In this document: piece by piece, positions 61,335 through 64,000 of the stretch
Layout of the letters: each line of letters opens with the position of its first letter
How positions within the stretch are numbered: position 1 is the stretch's first letter
Notes under the pieces: model-generated
Told to the model about the DNA's origin: nothing
The model's input: the letters and a program-made list of their open reading frames with translations, nothing else
The model's database searches: none
Source of the DNA: Flagellimonas amoyensis
Lineage (GTDB): Bacteria; Bacteroidota; Bacteroidia; Flavobacteriales; Flavobacteriaceae
Length of the DNA stretch: 64,000 nucleotides
Assembly: GCF_003058265.1 (NCBI RefSeq)
Contig: NZ_QBUK01000012.1
Span: forward strand, 62,001 to 126,000
Reading direction: 5' to 3'
Translations under genes and position numbers: made by a program

Positions 61335-62164
61335 AGGGCACTTAATATGGAAAAGTCGATTACCTCGTTTTCCAGTTCTTCCAAAGGAAAGGAAGGGCTA
61401 TTGGGCACAAAAACGGACACCTGTCCAACATATTGGTGGCAGAGTTCGTATATGGCGTCTCCTTCCTCAATGGCCCCGAACATCCTTAGTTGGATTTTTT
61501 CCGGGCTTAACTGCAATTGTTCCAGACTGAAGAGGAGGTAATAGAGAAAATCGTTGGGGTTCTTGTACTCGAATTGGTTGTAGAAGAGCAATTTTTTATC
61601 GGAAACGACCATCACCTCCATTTCCTTTTCCGAAACCTGCACGTAACATACGGGACCGATCACGGTCCTGCCTTCGTTCAATAGCGCCGAAATAAGTACG
61701 GTACCACTGTGCTTGAACTCAAACTCGCCAAAAAGGTCAAAAATATAGTTGTTGATATTGGTGTAGGGGATATAGACGTTGACGATGTCCTGATTGGGGA
61801 TTTCGTCATAAGCAATAAGGTCGTTTGCCATGATCTTGGCATTGAACTTCAGGTAGTTCGGAAGTTCTTCCTTGTTGAAAAAAGGTTTTGGGACCAGCCC
61901 GAACATATTGTTTTTATGGATGACCATCACCTCGGAAAAGTTGCTCCCAACATCGCCGCTCTGCCCAAGTTTGGCCTTGAGTTCCTTGAGCATTAAATAA
62001 GGGGTGGACTGCGCTTTGAAGGTTATTTTCTCAAAGGCGAGTATTTTATGGGTAATGGTGTCCGTCACACAAAAAGAAAGTCCATTCAAGCCAGCTTGAA
62101 TGGACAGTTTTCTATGTGTGTTATTTTCTTTTGACTGTTCTATATCAATTGTCTTTTCTGTCAT
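61331..62164 (-). CDS. DUF3822 family protein
   Basis: 277 residues from MTEKTIDIEQS; an earlier ATG at 62185 would lengthen the overlap with the preceding gene. Actin-like fold signals are suggested by 'SIQAGLNGLSFCVTD' and the strand-helix order, as described for DUF3822. No active-site motif. It lies between a membrane protein gene (20-nt overlap) and rsmD (4-nt overlap), a regular arrangement in Flavobacteria. Function unknown. Confidence 0.85.
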   Translation of the reverse strand: MTEKTIDIEQSKENNTHRKLSIQAGLNGLSFCVTDTITHKILAFEKITFKAQSTPYLMLKELKAKLGQSGDVGSNFSEVMVIHKNNMFGLVPKPFFNKEELPNYLKFNAKIMANDLIAYDEIPNQDIVNVYIPYTNINNYIFDLFGEFEFKHSGTVLISALLNEGRTVIGPVCYVQVSEKEMEVMVVSDKKLLFYNQFEYKNPNDFLYYLLFSLEQLQLSPEKIQLRMFGAIEEGDAIYELCHQYVGQVSVFVPNSPSFPLEELENEVIDFSILSAL

Positions 62165-62879
62165 AGATAGGAGGCCAGTTTCCATTGGTGCTCACATCGT
62201 TCAACGACCCTACTTTGATTTCGGTACCGTTCACTTCCTCAACACTCTGAAGGGCGTTTTCCCTTGCGACCAAATCCGCAGGTTGGTCATATAGCACAAC
62301 ATTTTTCTTGACCTTGGCCTCAAAAACAGGAGCTTTGTATCCGCTCTTGTCAATGATCTTGGCTTCCATTTCAAACTTTTCGCCATTTTGGGCGTAAGGA
62401 ACGTTCATCATGGTCTTGTAGCGGTCATCGGCACCAAAAAGGGAATCTTTTACTTTTACAGTTCCCAAGGTGTCAATAATCACTGTGTCTTGTTGCATAT
62501 CAATCTGATAGGCCTTGTCGAACCTCATAAAAGAGGAATCTCTTTGCGAGGTGATGGTATAGTTGCCAGTATCGATAAACTGGATGAGGCTCTCAAAATT
62601 GTTGGCATAATTTCCATTGACCATTTTATAGGCTTCTTGCGAATCCCTGATGTCCTTAAGTTTGGCAATGATCTTGGAAAATCTTTCTTTTCTTACTTTG
62701 TTGAATTCGATGGGGGCATTGATGGATTCATATATCCTGTAACCTAGAAAAATGCTCAAAAGCGCAAATACGATGACCAGTACGGGCTTTATTTTTTGGG
62801 GTAAAAATCTGTCAATCAAGAATACAAGCCCTAGGGTTACAAGGCATATTAATACTACGATAAGAATTAAGTTTAACAT
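62145..62879 (-). CDS. Membrane-anchored hypothetical protein
   Basis: 244 residues. Two N-terminal membrane helices (LNLILIVVLICLVTLGLVFLI-like, then PVLVIVFALLSIFLGYRIYE) precede a large, probably extracytoplasmic, domain of ~190 residues starting with a helix (RKERFSKIIAKLKDIRDSQEAYKMVNGNYA). That segment resembles the pilin-like N-terminal 'AxxxYxxxNGxYxxx' pattern of type II secretion/pilin-like proteins, but no prepilin signal is present. First gene of the operon with DUF3822 and rsmD. I do not recognise the family beyond this. Confidence 0.72.
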   Translation of the reverse strand: MLNLILIVVLICLVTLGLVFLIDRFLPQKIKPVLVIVFALLSIFLGYRIYESINAPIEFNKVRKERFSKIIAKLKDIRDSQEAYKMVNGNYANNFESLIQFIDTGNYTITSQRDSSFMRFDKAYQIDMQQDTVIIDTLGTVKVKDSLFGADDRYKTMMNVPYAQNGEKFEMEAKIIDKSGYKAPVFEAKVKKNVVLYDQPADLVARENALQSVEEVNGTEIKVGSLNDVSTNGNWPPIYDRKDN

Positions 62880-62995
62880 ATCTGATACTGTCTTTCAAAG
62901 TTAATTTAGTGGTTACTGACAAATCTACAATTTTTTTTTATTCAGGAAACTTTTTGCTTTAAAAAACCATGCTATCTTTAAAAGCGATGAAGGAT

Positions 62996-64000
62996 ATGAA
63001 TGCACCCGAATTTTTAAGGATTTTAACTGAAAAATTTCCACATGAACCTACCCCAAAGCAGGCCCTGGCCTTGGAAAAGTTATCCAGCTTTGTCCTAGAG
63101 TCAAAAAGGGACAAGGTATTTCTTTTGAAGGGTTTTGCAGGTACGGGAAAGACGACTTTGGTGGCCACCCTGGTCAGTAGTCTCTGGAAAGTGAAGATGG
63201 GTTCCATATTGATGGCCCCGACCGGTCGAGCAGCAAAGGTGATGTCCGTTTATTCGGGTAATCAGGCCTTTACCATTCATAAGAAGATCTATTTCCCGAA
63301 GAAGCAATCAGGGGGAGGGATCCAATTTGTCTTGGCGCCCAACAAACATCGGAACACCATATTCATCGTGGACGAAGCCTCTATGATCCCCGACACGCCC
63401 GCCGACTCCAAATTGTTTGAAAATGGATCCCTGTTGGACGACCTTATATATTATGTGCACTCAGGGCACAATTGTAGATTGGTTCTTATCGGGGATACGG
63501 CACAGTTACCACCGGTAAAACTGGACATGAGCCCTGCTCTGGATGAAGATCGTTTGTCCTTGAATTATGATAAGGAGGTCGATTGTCTGGAACTGGACGA
63601 AGTGATGCGGCAGGCAGATGGCTCCGGTATCCTCCATAATGCCACCAACCTTCGGGAGCAGTTGCAGTCTCATTTTTTTGAAGATTTCAAGTTTGAGTTG
63701 GGTGGGTACAAAGACATCATCCGACTTATTGACGGGTCGGAGATACAGGAGGCCATAGACTCATCCTACAGCCAGAGCGGAAAGGAAGAAACAGCGATCA
63801 TTGTACGGTCCAACAAAAGGGCCAATCTTTACAACCAGAACATTAGGGAGCGTATCCTTTTTTTGGACAATGAACTCTCGGTGGGGGATTACATGATGGT
63901 GGTGAAGAACAACTATTTTTGGCTCAGTCCCAACTCCGAGGCAGGATTCATTGCCAATGGCGACATCATAGAAGTGTTGGAACTTTTTGCCATAAAGGAA
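62996..64000 (+). CDS. AAA family ATPase / RecD-like helicase, 5' part (3' end outside window)
   Basis: 335 codons are present and the frame runs off the window. P-loop 'LLKGFAGTGKTTLVATL', 'LMAPTGRAAKVMSVYSG' (motif Ia), Walker B 'TIFIVDEASMIPD', 'LVLIGDTAQLPPV' (motif III) and 'LELDEVMRQADGSGIL' identify an SF1B helicase of the RecD2/TraA type. ATG 62996 (MNAPEFLRIL) is the best start from family appearance; ATGs at 62969 and 62987 are in frame. It is divergent from the membrane-protein operon. Confidence 0.9.
   Translation, partial: MNAPEFLRILTEKFPHEPTPKQALALEKLSSFVLESKRDKVFLLKGFAGTGKTTLVATLVSSLWKVKMGSILMAPTGRAAKVMSVYSGNQAFTIHKKIYFPKKQSGGGIQFVLAPNKHRNTIFIVDEASMIPDTPADSKLFENGSLLDDLIYYVHSGHNCRLVLIGDTAQLPPVKLDMSPALDEDRLSLNYDKEVDCLELDEVMRQADGSGILHNATNLREQLQSHFFEDFKFELGGYKDIIRLIDGSEIQEAIDSSYSQSGKEETAIIVRSNKRANLYNQNIRERILFLDNELSVGDYMMVVKNNYFWLSPNSEAGFIANGDIIEVLELFAIKE

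Noticed and set aside
1..64000. tRNA genes
   Set aside because: I looked in the longer gaps (454-767, 21437-21652, 24480-24715, 45617-45839, 48317-48575, 60312-60417) and saw no cloverleaf with a GGTTCRA-type T-arm. A computed search would be more reliable.

Overview
The window is ordinary chromosomal sequence from a member of the Bacteroidota, almost certainly a marine Flavobacteriaceae and possibly close to Muricauda/Allomuricauda (the genus is inference from general resemblance). Supporting signs are the many lipoproteins and small outer-membrane barrels, a TonB-dependent receptor with an N-terminal carboxypeptidase-like domain, zinc-finger-less DnaX, promoters of the Bacteroidota type (TTTG, about 19 nt, TAnnTTTG) and few Shine-Dalgarno sites. 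Coding density is high. No tRNA, rRNA, CRISPR array, transposase, integrase or phage gene was seen. The one RNA gene found is RNase P RNA.

Layout. 1-5.6 kb: 3' end of yidC, a four-domain fasciclin lipoprotein, mnmA, a nitronate monooxygenase-like flavoprotein and a YfiM-like protein. 5.7-13.2 kb: a tightly packed minus-strand operon (SpoIIM-like, membrane protein, DUF4129, DUF4350, MoxR ATPase, DUF58) with a divergent RDD/TRIC pair. 13.4-17.3 kb: an outer-membrane transporter-like protein and a TonB-dependent receptor. 17.3-24.5 kb: dienelactone hydrolase, cyclophilin, NUDIX, acyltransferase, an ECF sigma factor with a membrane partner, NDH-2 and xerD. 24.7-29.3 kb: three small envelope proteins, aroQ, DUF3817, lpdA and DUF1572. 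29.3-31.0 kb: a HepT/MntA toxin-antitoxin pair bracketed by a 37-bp direct repeat of the msrB 3' end, then two msrB genes. 31-39 kb: a collagen-like lipoprotein, glgB, a GH31 glucosidase, an M48 protease, an MFS exporter and a VOC protein. 39.2-42.2 kb: an ECF sigma operon with two repeat-rich, probably beta-solenoid proteins. 42.4-53.2 kb: core genes lon, cmk, LysM/BON, rpsA, pyrR, pyrB, a STAS-like gene and rnz, interrupted after cmk by an AT-rich AAA-ATPase/RloB pair. 53.3-58.5 kb: a lipoprotein, pdxH, SixA-like, ppk1, ppx and miaE. 58.6-64 kb: dnaX (split by a -1 frame change), rnpB, rsmD, DUF3822, a membrane protein and the 5' part of a helicase.

Three places stand out. (1) 45.8-47.9 kb: a two-gene ATPase plus RloB (TOPRIM-like) cassette, much richer in AT than its neighbours, inserted among housekeeping genes. 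It resembles AbiL/RloAB-type anti-phage systems and has its own palindrome and terminator. (2) 29.3-30.1 kb: a 780-bp HepT/MntA cassette that appears to have entered the 3' end of msrB while supplying a replacement 3' end, an att-like arrangement with no recombinase. (3) 58.6-60.3 kb: dnaX reads as a 360-residue gamma-like product that stops just after an A10 run holding the A-AAA-AAG slippery heptamer. The tau C-terminus continues uninterrupted in the -1 frame. This is either programmed slippage or a homopolymer error in the assembly.
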